Positions 1-11,267 are shown, numbered from the stretch's first letter. The stretch is DNA of 64,000 nucleotides from Rhynchopus sp. YZ270_cl-10 (GCA_964035575.1 OZ037848.1:434001-498000); one strand, 5' to 3'. Translations and numbers: made by a program. The notes: generated by a model from the letters alone, not told the origin.

Positions 1-3000
1 AATAAGAAACCCTTTTCCCACTCTTTGAAGAATTCGGAGACACCGTTTTTTCTCGATTTTCCGCTTTTGTTTGAGGGTATGGAGCTTTGCCATTCGGGTG
101 CGAGAAAGATGTGCGCGAGCGAGGCGTGACAAAAATGACATCGCATCATCAACACGACGCTGTTTAATCGCATCTCCATCACGGAAATGAACGACCCCTA
201 GAGCACTCCTTTGGGACACCCCTTTTCCAATGCGTTGTATGGTACACACTGCACGCACCCTTCCCGCTACTGCTGCCATGTGAACACGCTCCAAGAAGGC
301 CCGCCCTACCCTCTGCAAAAGCCCTACCTCCTTCTGCACCAACCGCGGGATGATCTTCCTTCCCTGCATGGAAGTTCTCAATAACCGTAAATTTTCAGTG
401 CGCTGTTCTTTGGCTTGGCAGCGTGCAGAATAGCCTCGGCAGATTCGTTGCAATATCGGGGCAATTCTGTTAAGAGCTTGGTTGTGCAGGATGCGACGAT
501 CGATGAAGGCACGGCCAGTTTTTTGGAGGAGGTGAGCAGTTGGTTCGTCTCTCGCGCGGGCCCGCATGGAGTTGCCGATATGGGCGAGGGCGGATGCGGC
601 GGAGTCGTAGCGACTGTCGGTCTCAGTGCTGCGGGGGTCAAGACTGAGGCCGGTTGGTTCCATTGCTTTGCCTTGGATTGCTGCCTTGGCAGCTCGTTGG
701 ATGAATGCGACAGCAATGTCGACTCTTGAGGTGAAGCGGGTTTTTAAAGCGGAGCGTTCGGTGAAGGCTTTGCCGATTCGTTGGAGGGTTAATGCTGCGG
801 CTTCTTCGTCGCCGTCGTCTTCTCCTTCTTCTTCTTCGTAGCGAACGTCGTCGTCTTCGCCGGGGATGTTGCCTCCTTCTGCAGATTCGTCATCATCGTC
901 TTCTTCTGCAAGATCGAGTCTCGTGAGGTATGCTCGGCCTGCGCGTTGGATGATGAGAGAGGCAGTGAGGAGGTCTTCGTCTTCGCGGTCGAGGTTCGCG
1001 GTTTTGTTGATTTCGCGCATTCTGTAGCGTGCGACGAAGGAGCGTACACAGCGTTGTATGGTGCAGGCAGCTTCGAAGGAGATGAGAGCTGGTTTGTGAC
1101 GGAGGGCGAGTTTGTTGGCCTCAATCAGTTCAAGGCTTTTGCGGATTTGGTCCACAGCAGGGGGTTCTAGCGTTGCGCGGTTGGCCTCAAGGTGGTCAAT
1201 CAAAACCGTTGCTGCGCTGTCAAAATATTCCTCCGCTGTTTTGCAGTCGCCAAGCTCTACCTTTGTGTTTGCTAGGTTCAGATAGGCGGTGGAGATGACG
1301 TCTGCAGGCAGCTCTGCTTCCTGGTGGAGAACTTCTTGGAGCATGACAACCGATTCTTGAAGCGCTTTTTTCGCTTCGCCGGATGGCATGATGCGTTCTC
1401 CTTGGCCACGGCGGAGGAGCTTGCCTTTCATGTAAAGGACGTATCCTAGGTTGTTGCAGGCAGGGGCTTCGCGTTCTGTCATGATCGATTTGGATTCGAC
1501 AGCATCGCAGTGTTGTCTCTCCCGATGAATGATTTTGCGTAGATATTGCGCAGCAGCATCCAAATCTTTTCCTTGGATATGCATAAAGGCGACTCTAGTG
1601 TTGAGCTCAGACAAAATGGTTTTCTTCTGTTCAGACATAACCGAAGAGCTGCCTAACATCATCGCATTTTCACTCCGCGCCAGAAGCGAATTTTCCAACA
1701 ACGTTGTATTCCCTTCCAGCAGTTCCGTATAATGCACCAAACGAGAAATATCCTTCGGCCACACAGCGACAGCCAACCTCGCAGAAGGAATTCCTAGGGA
1801 GTTCAACGCTGCCCCGCTGTCCAGAAACTGCGAGCACCCAGACTGAATCTGTTCAAAGAGGACCTGCAGGGAGTCGTCTCCGTAGCCGTGCGGTTCGTTC
1901 TTTAGGTGCAGCACCGCCTCTGGGGGAAAGCTTGTCACACACCGCGCGATGTCACACCAATCCGGCGCCACCCTAGCCAACCGCACCCTCTGTTTAAACG
2001 ACTCCAAAATCGCGTCAAAAAACCGTTCTCTACTGGCATGCCATTTCAACAGGGTGCCTACATTCTCTTCAGGTCTCTTTGGAGACACCACTGGAGCTGC
2101 TGGGGGTACTGCGGGAGTTCCTATTACGTTGACCGACAACAGGCCAACCACCTCCTGTGCACAGCCTTCCGCGTAGTAGTCTTCGCTTTCGACGCAGCGG
2201 GCAGCTTCTGCGATTGCTGCATCGCGGTAGCGTACGCGCATTTCAATGCATTCTCTGAAGTTCGCGCCGTAAGGAAGAGAGAGGATTGGTTTGTAGGAGA
2301 GTGCTGAGGCAGGGCTGCCGCCGCTTGCACTGCGTCGGTGGGTTTGCGCAGGAGGGGTGCTTCCGGAGACCCCAAGAACGTCGCGAAGGCGTTTGACAAA
2401 GACAATGCTTTCGGGAAGCAGTTTGAGGTATTGTAGTCTCGCGTGGGGTGCAAACCCATCTGCCGTCGACGTCGCAGGAGAGGTAGGTCGAGACGTCGCA
2501 GAAGACACACTGCACGACGAAAAAGAGGTCGGCGAAGCAGTTCCCGGTTGGTAGGCCAAAAGAAACCCAAAGGGCGACTCCCCTTCGTCGTCGCTCACTA
2601 AGGTGGTGATAAGACTAACTAATTCGCGTGCTTTCAGCCGTCTGCTCGAATCTTCATCATTTCGGTTGCTTGACGACAACGAATCCTGCCTCTCCATCCC
2701 CGACGCAGAGAACGCTGATGAAGAACGCCCCCGATTTGGCTCCAACAATTTATTCTGCCGGAGTGGTGTCTTTGAGTCTACTGCCTCCCCAGAGCGGTGA
2801 AACAACATGCTAAAAAAACGGTTTAGTGCGCGGTCTGGACCGGCTTCTACCAATGCGGGATCGCTGAGGAGAAGTCTCGCTGCGCCTTTGATTGCACGCC
2901 AGAGGCCGGATTGGAGGCCTTTCGCCACGCTAGGCACCGTTTCCGCTATCCCATCTAGCCGTACGATATAGAAACAGCCGTCTAAGGAGCATTGCACTGC

Positions 3001-3945
3001 GGACATAACTTCCTTCGTGATGGCGTTCATGTCATGGCTGTCGTTACCCCATGGTGTGGTCGCGCCGAAGGTTGCCTTCGGTGTAGTATTGTCTACTGTC
3101 GAAAACCGCGCAAACATTCGAACATTCGCTTTTAAAGAACAGCTCTTTTTCGCCATAAAATTCTGCTGCTGCGAATGCAACGGAGGAACCAAGGTGTACG
3201 ACAAAAAGGTGGAATGGTAGCCCCGTCTTTCACAGGTACATCCTTCGCAGGAATGGGCTGGGATACGCACCAAAAAATTGACCGGGGCTGCGATGTGCGG
3301 AAGACGTGACAGATGCAAAACCTCCTGTACTTTTCTACTGGTCTCATGAAAGTCAATTGCTGCCATAGGATCGGCCCAACGGTGGATATGAACATATGAC
3401 ATGATCTGCATCAACTCCACTGTCGACGGAGGCGTTTCATCGGCAATACCTAAAGCAGGTCGCTCTGAGGTAGCGCTCTTTGGCGAAGGGCTTGCAGCAG
3501 GGCCGTACAGCGAGGAGGTGCATGCATTGCGCCTTTCATCCTCGACAATGTCCTTTGTGTAGTTGACAAAAAGCTTTTCAGTGTCCTTCCGGAATTTGTT
3601 AAGCGCCTGCAAATGACCTTTGATCGATCCGAGCGCCAGTGAGGAGGCCCCTGCCGTCACCCCGCCCACATCCTCAGGTAAGAGCTCCAACCGTTTTTCC
3701 GTTGCCTGCAAAATAATCGCGCGGTATCTCTCCCACAACTCCAACGAAGTCCTCCCGCGCCCCACATTCTGATGGCCACACTTCACACCTTTCTCAATAA
3801 GCTGCTCATAAAAGGAACTGTCCGTGTTCTCGTGTATCGGGCACGTAGGTTGGTCACGTACCTGGTCTCTTTCCTTAAGGCTTTCGCTGCAACTCTCAAA
3901 ATAACTCACCTCAACAGTCTCAAGGTCATGCGGGAACGACTCCAT
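1..3945 (-). CDS. Large IQ-motif protein with TPR-like segment (partial, runs off the left edge)
   Basis: One reading frame stays open from an ATG at 3945-3943 to base 1, giving at least 1315 codons. No stop is reached, so the C-terminus lies outside the window. An in-frame TAG two codons upstream of the ATG supports this start. The first ~880 residues are not recognised and contain Ser-rich low-complexity parts. Residues ~830-930 look like TPR helices (NLGYVLYMKG, AYLNLANTKVELGD). From about residue 960 onward there are repeated IQ or degenerate IQ motifs (TIQRCVRSFVARYRM, LIIQRAGRAYLTR, LQRIGKAFTERSA, LQRICRGYSARC, TIQRIGKGVSQRS), separated by an acidic DEDD/EEEE stretch. IQ motifs bind calmodulin or EF-hand light chains, so a Ca2+-linked scaffold or cytoskeletal role is likely but inferred. 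A GTGAG occurs at codon 13, but the frame continues, so no intron is needed. Confidence 0.85.
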   Translation of the reverse strand, partial: MESFPHDLETVEVSYFESCSESLKERDQVRDQPTCPIHENTDSSFYEQLIEKGVKCGHQNVGRGRTSLELWERYRAIILQATEKRLELLPEDVGGVTAGASSLALGSIKGHLQALNKFRKDTEKLFVNYTKDIVEDERRNACTSSLYGPAASPSPKSATSERPALGIADETPPSTVELMQIMSYVHIHRWADPMAAIDFHETSRKVQEVLHLSRLPHIAAPVNFLVRIPAHSCEGCTCERRGYHSTFLSYTLVPPLHSQQQNFMAKKSCSLKANVRMFARFSTVDNTTPKATFGATTPWGNDSHDMNAITKEVMSAVQCSLDGCFYIVRLDGIAETVPSVAKGLQSGLWRAIKGAARLLLSDPALVEAGPDRALNRFFSMLFHRSGEAVDSKTPLRQNKLLEPNRGRSSSAFSASGMERQDSLSSSNRNDEDSSRRLKARELVSLITTLVSDDEGESPFGFLLAYQPGTASPTSFSSCSVSSATSRPTSPATSTADGFAPHARLQYLKLLPESIVFVKRLRDVLGVSGSTPPAQTHRRSASGGSPASALSYKPILSLPYGANFRECIEMRVRYRDAAIAEAARCVESEDYYAEGCAQEVVGLLSVNVIGTPAVPPAAPVVSPKRPEENVGTLLKWHASRERFFDAILESFKQRVRLARVAPDWCDIARCVTSFPPEAVLHLKNEPHGYGDDSLQVLFEQIQSGCSQFLDSGAALNSLGIPSARLAVAVWPKDISRLVHYTELLEGNTTLLENSLLARSENAMMLGSSSVMSEQKKTILSELNTRVAFMHIQGKDLDAAAQYLRKIIHRERQHCDAVESKSIMTEREAPACNNLGYVLYMKGKLLRRGQGERIMPSGEAKKALQESVVMLQEVLHQEAELPADVISTAYLNLANTKVELGDCKTAEEYFDSAATVLIDHLEANRATLEPPAVDQIRKSLELIEANKLALRHKPALISFEAACTIQRCVRSFVARYRMREINKTANLDREDEDLLTASLIIQRAGRAYLTRLDLAEEDDDDESAEGGNIPGEDDDVRYEEEEGEDDGDEEAAALTLQRIGKAFTERSALKTRFTSRVDIAVAFIQRAAKAAIQGKAMEPTGLSLDPRSTETDSRYDSAASALAHIGNSMRARARDEPTAHLLQKTGRAFIDRRILHNQALNRIAPILQRICRGYSARCQAKEQRTENLRLLRTSMQGRKIIPRLVQKEVGLLQRVGRAFLERVHMAAVAGRVRAVCTIQRIGKGVSQRSALGVVHFRDGDAIKQRRVDDAMSFLSRLARAHLSRTRMAKLHTLKQKRKIEKKRCLRILQRVGKGFLI

Positions 3946-5010
3946 AGTCTAGGTTGGAAGAGAAGAGAGAAAGAGGGAGGGGAGAGGGGAGAAAGGAGTC
4001 TTTAGTATATTTTTGGTTTTTACCCCGACTCCAAAACGCACAAAAAAAAACCCCCCCGTTTCCCCCCAAAAAAAAACTTTGAAAAGGGGGTAGGGAAATG
4101 GGAGAAAAAGGGGGGGTTTTCTGTGGGATATTTGAGTGAAATTGGTGGAGAGAGAAGGGGAGGGTCTTGCGACAGAAAAAAGATAATGGCTGAGCTGTTT
4201 TTTGTTGTTGTTTTTGTGTTTTTTTTTTTTTTTTTTTTCCTTCACTTTTTTTACCCTCTTTTTTTGAGGGGTTTAACGAATAGATGGGTATAAGAGGGGG
4301 GGGTTTGAAATCAACTTCCGGATGGTTGTAACAAATGTTGTTTCTCAGGCGACTCACAGATCATAGTACAATTAGAAAAAGAGAAAATTTTCAGACATGA
4401 TCCTGCACTTCCCCGTCTCTAGTGTACAACGCATCTCTTTGAAATTTTCTCAGAATTCTTACGTATGCACTACGACCATGAGGGCACCTGTGTGTATTTT
4501 TATTTTTAAAAAAAACTGGGGAGGGGGGGGTTGTTTTTCCCTTTTCATTTCATCCCAAAAATGGCCTTTTTTTTCCTCTGCGTTTACTACGCCTCGTTCC
4601 CTCTAACTTTTTTTTTCTTATTCCTGAAATAAAGCATAAATAGTTGATCGTGCGTGCATAAACACACATGCACATCTTCGGAATAAAAAAAACATAAAAT
4701 TCTACTCTGCAAAAAAAAAAAAAGCTTCAGTAGAATACCCATTCATTTACGAGAAGCTGTACCGGACTGCGGTCACATCTTCTCCCGTTGCCAGACAGTA
4801 AAAAAAGAGAGAAAGAAAAAATGGGGAGTAATTTTTTTTTACCCATCCCCTGCTTGTGGTGGGCAACGTAACGAACCCTCAAATTCGTTTTTTTTTTTTG
4901 AAATACTTTTTTTTTTATGTCCCAAATTGTTCGGGCTCACCCAACGCATTGGGAAGAACACCTGTACGTTTCGCAGGGGGGATACAAAGGAAAATACTTT
5001 AACATGAAAA

Positions 5011-5095
5011 CGCACCTGGTATCGGGTACCGGGTATTACCGAGTTTTGGAAATTCTCGGTAGATTACCTGGTTTTTCTGTACCCGGTACCGGGCG
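5011..5095. repeat. Small foldback with GGTACCGGG arms
   Basis: The left arm contains GGTA-CGGGTACCGGGTA-TACCGAG. The right arm carries the reverse complement with a small insertion, and the centre is TACCGAG...CTCGGTA. The whole could fold into one imperfect hairpin. It resembles the other arm-plus-subrepeat elements in the spacer but is short, and no target duplication was identified. Confidence 0.45.
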
Positions 5096-6184
5096 CATTC
5101 AAAACATGAATGTACTTCACGTGTACACCTATTTTAAAAAAAGAGAAGTTGAAAGTGCAAACGCCTCAAAAAATAAAATAAAAAATGGGAACGGAAAAAC
5201 CCCCATTTTTCTGCGTTCCTACGATGCGTGTCGAACGTTGGCTTTTTTTTGTAAATTTCGCTTGTTCTTTTGTTGTATCGACATTCACTCAACCCTTTTC
5301 TTCACAAAAAAACAAAAAAAACTCTTTTGGGACCTTCCCCTCCTCTTTTACTGGATTTTGTTCTCAGGTTAGATACTGAACAACACCTCAGTCTGTTTCA
5401 GAAGGAAAAATGGGTGTGACGGTACGTGGTCATATACATGATACACTCCGGTTGAGCTCTGTCGGGTGGGCAAGAGAAAATCCATCTCCAAAAACAAAAA
5501 CAAAAACCCCAAAAATTACGAAAAATCGAGGTCTGTACCGTGCTTAACAAACACAGATAAAAAAAAATGGGAGAGGGCTGGTCGTGGTGGTGTTTGAAAA
5601 AGAAATGCTGGTTGATCTCAGACCGACCCACGATGCCAGCTTTCGATGAAAGCACAACAGAATTTTATAAGATAAACTCAGCCTTCACAAATGCGTAGTC
5701 ACCAAAAAGAAATAGACCTCTCGCAGAGGAACATACAATTTTTCAATTTCACAAAGAAAAACTCTAAACTGAAGGGGGTGAAATTGTGTACGGGGGAATG
5801 TGCACGGAGCTATCAGAACAAGAAAAAAAAAATCACTCCCTCCCCCAACGTAGGTCTAACAAAAGAAGGCTTTGAAAGATGGGTGTACCTTTCATGCGGG
5901 TATCTAAAACAAAACAAAAAAAACTAGTATTTCAACATATGCAATCAATGAATTGATAGCATAGGAGGAAAAAAACAAAAAAAGAAACAAGATAATAGCG
6001 CAATACTTCGACATATAATTTGCAGACGTCAAAGGGTAAAAAAGGTATGGGACATCTGGAAAAAAAAAGAAGAAAAAAGGGGGTCATCAAGGAAATGGTA
6101 GTTTTTTTTTTTTGTTCATACAGGCCATCTGAATATGAGTGGACCCAATAATAGAACGCAATGCACAAAAAAGGATTTCACAAT

Positions 6185-6275
6185 GACGGTAAAAATGAAG
6201 TAAACGACTTTATGGCTTCACCGTTGTAAGCCAACGGTGAAACCACATGTAAATTCCTTTACTACTTCGCCATGT
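6185..6275. repeat. Diverged relative of the ACACGACGG mini-element
   Basis: It contains GACGGTaaaaATGAAGTAAACGAC on the left and a weaker inverted match (actacatGGCGAAGTA) on the right, around a central ACCGTTG...CAACGGT hairpin. It resembles the cleaner element at 48516-48606 (GACGGTNAAGTAAATGAC) and is probably an older copy. Its boundaries are approximate. Confidence 0.35.
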
Positions 6276-6603
6276 AGTGCTCATATACTTTCAAATCTAA
6301 GAAGAGAAAGTACAGGCCGTTCTAAAAAGGGGGGCGTTGCATAGATCAGCACAACAAATACACTATCACCCCCCAGCAAATTTGACAAAATAAAATAAAC
6401 ATAAATCAAAAGGCCACTATATCACGGCGGTCTCTATTTTTTTTTTTTTTGCCCAGGATCCCCCCCCAACCCCTTCCCCCACTCTCAGCTTCTTTTTATA
6501 TATCACATCACACCCGGTGAAGGGTTAAAAAAAAGGGGGGTAAAGAAGACTCTTATCATACATTCTAAGAAATGTATGGGGGGAAAAAGAGAGAAAAGTT
6601 TTG

Positions 6604-6636
6604 GTAAGATGAATCTAAGCCTCACTGTGCTTAGGA
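6604..6636 (+). repeat. CTAAGC hairpin repeat family (family H1), with list of copies
   Basis: The family consensus is about AAGATGATCCTAAGC-CTCTCGT-GCTTAGTCACCTT: the stem CTAAGC/GCTTAG closes a CTCTCGT-type loop. Copies seen at about 6604, 6917, 11985, 13771, 14273, 14708, 15328, 30641, 31012, 31430, 31585, 34372, 34461, 61244 and 62757, nearly all on the plus strand and so antisense to the genes. They sit in spacers, usually beside poly-A or poly-T. Stems vary while keeping pairing (for example CTCAGC/GCTGAG at 30641). They could be degenerate SINE-like copies or conserved structured RNA ends; sequence alone does not decide. Confidence 0.6.
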
Positions 6637-7025
6637 TTACGTCATCAAATAAAGGTGGAAAAAGTGCAAACGCCTCACCGGGTCATCGGTCGGACGTAGG
6701 TACTGTACTAAAAATAAGGTCGAAATGAATGAGCGTCTCGTGCACATACAGATCAGAACTAAGTCCTGTTCGGAAACCAAACGGAGTTGGGGTAGGGGGG
6801 GATGAACATAAGGGAAGAAGAGAAAACATTGTTAGGACCTTCAAGCCTTTTCACCGTGCTTTTTTTAAGTCTGAAAAAAAGATGAAAAAAAAGAAACAGA
6901 AAAAAGGTAAAAGTTGGTAAGATGAACGAAGCCTGCTGCATAGTCACCTTAGCATTTAAAAAAAAAAAACTGTAGTCTCCTCGAGACGTCTACCGAATAG
7001 TTGCCATATCTCCATTTTTTTTTTT

Positions 7026-7096
7026 CCCCGATAAATTGTTGGGGTAGTATAGTTGCCTCGGTTGTGTTGCCACAGTTGTGCAATCTCCACTGTTTT
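7026..7096 (+). repeat. Dispersed repeat GATAAATTGTTGG...TTGTGCAATCTCCACT (family H4b), copy 1
   Basis: About 65 bases (GATAAATTGTTGGGGTAGTA, then GTTGCCTCGGTTGTGTTGCC, then ACAGTTGTGCAATCTCCACT) recur almost unchanged at 10648-10712. Both copies are preceded by a T-rich run. They resemble the looser GAAAACTTGGT...TTAGTGTAG...GAGGATG..CTCCACTA repeats at about 10920, 13107, 17183, 43287, 47097, 47184 and 47245. Confidence 0.6.
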
Positions 7097-8124
7097 CCCT
7101 TCTCCCCCTTCGCGCGTTTGAAATATATTACTCTGGCATCGTGTTGTTCCTCTACGCCTCTTTGCTTTCCAACAGAGGACAAAAGAAAGGGGGGGAAAAA
7201 AAAAGAGAAAATTTTCATGAGTCTAAGTCTCTGGTACCTTTGTCACCCATCAGCAAAGTTGAAAGATGGGTATACAAAACGTAAAACACATTTTTTTGAA
7301 AAGAGGAGTGTTTTGAACATCAGTTCTTGCTAAGTCCTGAAAAATCCTTCACTTTCCATTTTTTTTGGGGTTCTTTTTGTTGCCTTTCTCTACCCTCACG
7401 ATTATGAAGAGGAAAAAAAGAAAAAAAAGAAAGAAAAAAATACACACAAATCAATAGCACGCCGCGATCGGTCGCCAGTTTTCCTATCCTCCGAATATAG
7501 TGTACTTTTGCCCCGCAATAACAGGGCACCATTGCTCTTCTTTTTTTTGTTGTAAATTTTTTTGTCAACTTCGAAACGTAGAGTATTCTGTCAAATGTCT
7601 CTCTGTTTAAACAGTTTTTTTTTAAATTTTTTTTTGTTGTTGTTGTGTCGACACAACAAAAATATGTGAGATTCGTACGGGACACAAAAATGTCTGTACG
7701 ATCCTTCTTTTACCCACACAAATTTCCATTTATTTTTTCCTTTTATTTTTTGTTGCTGTTTTTTTAGCATGCAGTGCTAGTTTGCCCCTTAAAGCAAATC
7801 ACAACACACATGCACCCCACCCCCCCATTTTTTTTGTTTGTTTGTTTGTTTGTTTTGTTTGTTTTTGTTTTTGTCGTTTGTCTTTTGGACAATCTGACCT
7901 GTGTTCAACTCCTGGGAGACACACACAAAAGCAGTACGGCAGGCAGAAAATAAAAAAATAAAGTGTATAAACACAAAATGCAGGGGTGGGTTCTGTACCT
8001 AATGCCACCTTTCTGAAAAAGGCTGGGGTACGGACACCTCAGTCCCAAGAGTAGTTTTTTTTTTTTTTTTTCGTTTTATAATTTTTGTTGAATTTTTTTG
8101 TTTGTTTGTTTTGCATTAGCGCGG

Positions 8125-8606
8125 GGCGTATCCGGATCCGTATCCAGGCCGGGAAAACAAAAAGGTGAAAAAATGTGTTAAACTGAAGTACGGTTGTTGT
8201 GGTTAATTGAGTACCGACCCTCCCCCGTGAAATTGTCCCCCCCTCCGACCCCCTTGAAATTGTCCCCCCTGGGGGAAAAAGTGAGGGGGGGACAATTTCT
8301 CGTACTGTAGGGGGGTGGCCGTTTTGGTGTGAAGAAGGGAGAGCAAAGGTTGTCCCCGCGACTCCCTTGAAATTGTCCCCCCCTGCCTTGAAATTGTCCG
8401 TCGGGGCAAAATACCGGTTTTTTGGGGGGGGACAATTTCACGGGGGAGGGTCGGTAAGAAAACAAGCAAGCTTCTGTTTTTTTTTCAATCCGTTTTGTTT
8501 GCCCTGCAGCGCTGCCTCCAATCTTTTTAGAATTGACAACAAGTTGTTTTATCAAAAAAAATCCAGTAGAATTAACCTAACCTGGAAACCGGGATCCGGA
8601 TACGCC
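8125..8606. mobile_element. Foldback/TIR element with GGCGTATCCGGATCC ends, carrying a nested insertion
   Basis: The left end GGCGTATCCGGATCC...TATCCAGG (8125-8148) is matched by the inverted CCTGG...GGATCCGGATACGCC (8581-8606). The inside (about 8148-8213 plus 8457-8570) is closely repeated at 23153-23330, where these terminal repeats are absent. A second element (8214-8454) has inserted into this core. No coding capacity is seen. Confidence 0.6.
8214..8454. mobile_element. Nested 241-bp TIR element with GAAATTGTCCCCC subrepeats
   Basis: The ends are perfect inverted repeats of about 30 bp starting CCGACCCTCCCCCGTGAAAT, flanked by TA on both sides. Inside, GAAATTGTCC(C)n recurs in both orientations (five or more times), so most of the element can fold on itself. 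The related repeat at 23153-23330 lacks it and reads straight through GAGTA, giving an unoccupied reference. Flanks differ by about five bases next to the junction, so a small deletion or an excision footprint also occurred. TA duplication is known for Tc1/mariner-type transposons, but the family here is not established. Confidence 0.75.
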
Positions 8607-8664
8607 ACAGGATTTTAGTGCAGGCATCCCCCCTAAAGAGGATACACTGTTCACTATTTTGTTT

Positions 8665-8733
8665 GTTTTGTTTTTTTTTTGGTGTGTCGACAATCGCCTA
8701 AGGACCCTCTTAGGGAACCTAGGGTCTGTACTT
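8665..8733 (+). repeat. Poly-T plus GTCGACAATCGCC repeat (family H3), with list of copies
   Basis: A poly-T run is followed by GTGTCGACAATCGCCTAAG, then a small hairpin and GTCTGTNCTCAACGTTGGCC ending in GAAGCCTTTTAT in the fuller copies. Related copies lie at about 9350-9432, 17235-17305, 23862, 34630, 47755 and 63905-63992. The copies at 9350 and 63905 share the distal GGCCGAAGCCTTTTAT end. The 17235 copy abuts the stop codon of the gene ending at 17309. Confidence 0.5.
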
Positions 8734-8929
8734 TTTTTTTTGTTTTTTTTTTTTGCGTTTTTGAAGTATCAGAGGTTGTAAACAACTTCTAGATCGTGGT
8801 AGTAAAAATAAAAAAAAGAGTTCTGTAACCTGAGCTCAAGCCTCATCTTGCCATTAAAAGAACAGCGTCTCCTTTGTCCTTCACAAAACCTTTTTTAATA
8901 CTTTTTTTTTAAAAAAAATGGGGATAATC

Positions 8930-8949
8930 GGGGGGGGGGGGGGGGGGGG
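8930..8949 (+). repeat. G20 homopolymer
   Basis: Twenty consecutive G residues, followed by further G-rich sequence. Such a run can form G-quadruplex structures and is prone to length error in sequencing, so the exact count is uncertain. Confidence 0.8.
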
Positions 8950-9727
8950 TGACTGGAGGAAGGAGGGGAGATGGGAGAGAGGAAAACGAGTGGAAAAGGG
9001 TATACCGGGGGGGAGGAGGCTCTCGCACTAAAAACACTTCTCAAAAAAAAAAATGTGAGAAGCGTTTATAATTAAAGAGCGGGTAAAAAAAGGGGGGGGA
9101 AATGTGTTGTGTGTGTTATTATTTTTTGTTGCGCTTATTGTTGTCTTCGTCTTTGTTTTGTTTTGTAATTGTTGGTTTTTTGTTTTTTGTTTTTTGTTCC
9201 ATTTTTTTCTTTTCTTCTTCTTCTTCCTGTTATACTTTGTTTTTTTGTTTGTTTGTTTGAAGAATAAAATAGTGCAAACGCCTACACCGGCTGGGTGCAA
9301 GGGCAGGTGATCAAGAGGTGTACTTTGGGGTGTGTTTTTTTGTTGTTGTTGTTGTTTTTTCGACAAAGCCTAATCACCCTCATCGGTAGGAAAACTATAG
9401 GTTCTGTGTACTCAATGCTGGCCGAAGCCTTTTATACTACGGAAGGGAGGTTCTTCCCATTTTTTTGTCTTTTTTTTTTGAAAACTTTTTACCATTCCTT
9501 TTTCGGGAACGGAGTATGTGCGGTCCTGGAAGCTCTAAGCAAAATGAAGCTGGCGGGCTTAATAGGAAGTTGCCTTCCTAAGCGTGCACACAACTGGCAA
9601 AAAAAAAGGAGGTGTCGTTACTCACCTATATCATTGAAATACCATTGCTTACCAATGGTAGACTCTGATACTGTTGCCCTCTGATTTTTGTTTTTTGTTT
9701 TTTTTTTTTTTTGTTTTGTCACAGAGA

Positions 9728-10392
9728 TCATACTTGGACCGCCCGAAATATATTTCGGGCATTTCGGGCGATTTCGGGCGATTTCGGGCGAATTAGGGGC
9801 GGATTTCGGGCGATTTTGTGCGCCCGAATTCGCCCGAAAACGCCCGAAGTCACCCGAAATGCAGATTTCGGGCGAATTCGGGCGCTTTTTCCTTAGTGAA
9901 AACCGACTAGGTAGGGTTCTACTCATTTTCGCAAAAAACTTTTTATATTTGGAAGTATTTGATGTCAACCGCTCAGGAGATGCCCAAAAACGTGAAAAAT
10001 CGCCTTTTTACGTTTTTAGTAGTATTTTAGTGTAAATTGTTAGGGAAATCAGTTTTATACGTGGCTGCTAACAGAGCTGTACTCATATAAGTTGGGTTCT
10101 ACTAGGAATTTTTGCTCAATTTTTTTTTCTTTGAACAAATTTTGTGCCAATCTTTCAAATAAAGCGTTAGATTTTTACACTGGTGGCATGCTTCCCAGCA
10201 CACATAAGATACTGGTTGTGCGCCCGAATTCGCCCGAATCTGCCCGAAATCGCCCGAATTCGCCCGAATTACGTATAAATTCCCTTTAAAACGCCCGAAA
10301 TATATTTCGGGCACATTTCGGGCGCTCGGGATCCGCGCCCGAAAAATTCGCCCGAATTCGCCCGAAATATATTTCGGGCGGTCCAAGTATGA
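9728..10392. mobile_element. Foldback/TIR element built from CCCGAATTCGGGCG subrepeats
   Basis: Terminal inverted repeats of about 33 bp begin TCATACTTGGACCGCCCGAA and include the palindrome CCCGAAATATATTTCGGG. Each arm is an array of GATTTCGGGC/GAATTCGGGCG units, inverted between the left (9740-9885) and right (10218-10380) arms. The AT-rich middle (9890-10215) has no recognisable gene. GAGA lies just outside both ends (9724-9727, 10393-10396), a possible 4-bp target duplication. No transposase is encoded, so it is non-autonomous. Confidence 0.75.
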
Positions 10393-10647
10393 GAGATGGG
10401 GGTGGTGAGGTCAGAGAAACCTTGGCCTCATTGGGTTTTGGGTGGTCCTTTATTTCTTTGGGGATGGAATGAGATCTATAATATTATCTTTGAAAAAAAA
10501 ATATGAAGCAATATGCTAGGAAAAAAAAGACCCCCTTCTTTCCTTTTGGTATTCGCAGTGGTGCACTGAAGGCCACTCCTTTTTTGTTAGTTTGCTGTGT
10601 TCATGTATAGGGTTTGAATGGATTTTTTTTGAAGTTTTCTTCTTTTT

Positions 10648-10712
10648 GATAAATTGTTGGAGTAGTGTAGTTGCCTCAGGTTGTGTTGCCACAGTTGTGC
10701 AATCTCCACTTT
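10648..10712 (+). repeat. Dispersed repeat family H4b, copy 2
   Basis: Near-identical to 7026-7096 with only a few substitutions (for example GGAGTAGTG for GGGGTAGTA). The high identity between copies 3.6 kb apart suggests recent spread. Confidence 0.6.
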
Positions 10713-10853
10713 TCGTTGTTGCTTTTTTCTTTGCGTTGTGCCCATTTATGAGGTGTTCGAAGTAACAAAAAGGGTCTAAGCCTTCGTGATTAGTAACATT
10801 GATCTTCCTTCACAATCAGCCTTTGTTGATTATAGAGGTCAAGATAAATTTAA

Positions 10854-10910
10854 CTTGAAATACAACAGCCCTCTCGTGAACAGTGTACCTTACCGGTGCA
10901 CCGGGGTGTA
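10854..10910 (+). repeat. TTGAAATACAACAGCCCTCTCGTG repeat (family H2), with list of copies
   Basis: The family core is TTGAAATACAACAGCCCTCT, then CGTGACAGTGTACC, often followed by TTGGTACATGACCGGGGTGG. Copies lie at about 10854, 12532, 22489, 46761, 58369 and 58774, all on the plus strand. GTGTACCTTGGTACATG forms a small hairpin. The CTCTCGTG core matches the loop of family H1, suggesting related structured elements. Confidence 0.6.
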
Positions 10911-11132
10911 CCGCACTTTTTGTATTAACGTGGACTCCCGAGGATGAGCTCTACCATATTTTTTGACAATCTGTTCCTTTTAGTGTAGCTGCCATTCAGA
11001 CAGTCTTCACTTTTTTTTCGAATATTTTTTTGAATAATTGAGAATGTGCTACACGTTGCGTACGCAACATTACCGCCAAGAAACTACGGACAATGAACCG
11101 TTCAGACCACCTGGGGGTTATCACATTTCAAA

Positions 11133-11267
11133 CACGGCGGATTATTCAGGGGGACTAGGCGTAATGACTACTGCTAAACTAGTAGTGCTTACTGGTGTAA
11201 CAGTAGTCATAAAACTCTAGTCATTTGTAGTAGTAGTACGACTAGTAGCCCAAGTGACTCCGCCGTG
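11133..11267. mobile_element. MITE-like element, CACGGCGGA family, copy 1
   Basis: A 135-bp element with inverted ends CACGGCGGATTA.TCAGGG / ...GACTCCGCCGTG. The inside is filled with ACTAGTAGT/GTAGTAGT-type units in both orientations. Two further copies lie at 14010-14166 and 16829-16954. Short, non-coding and with inverted termini, it fits a MITE. No clear target duplication was found. Confidence 0.75.
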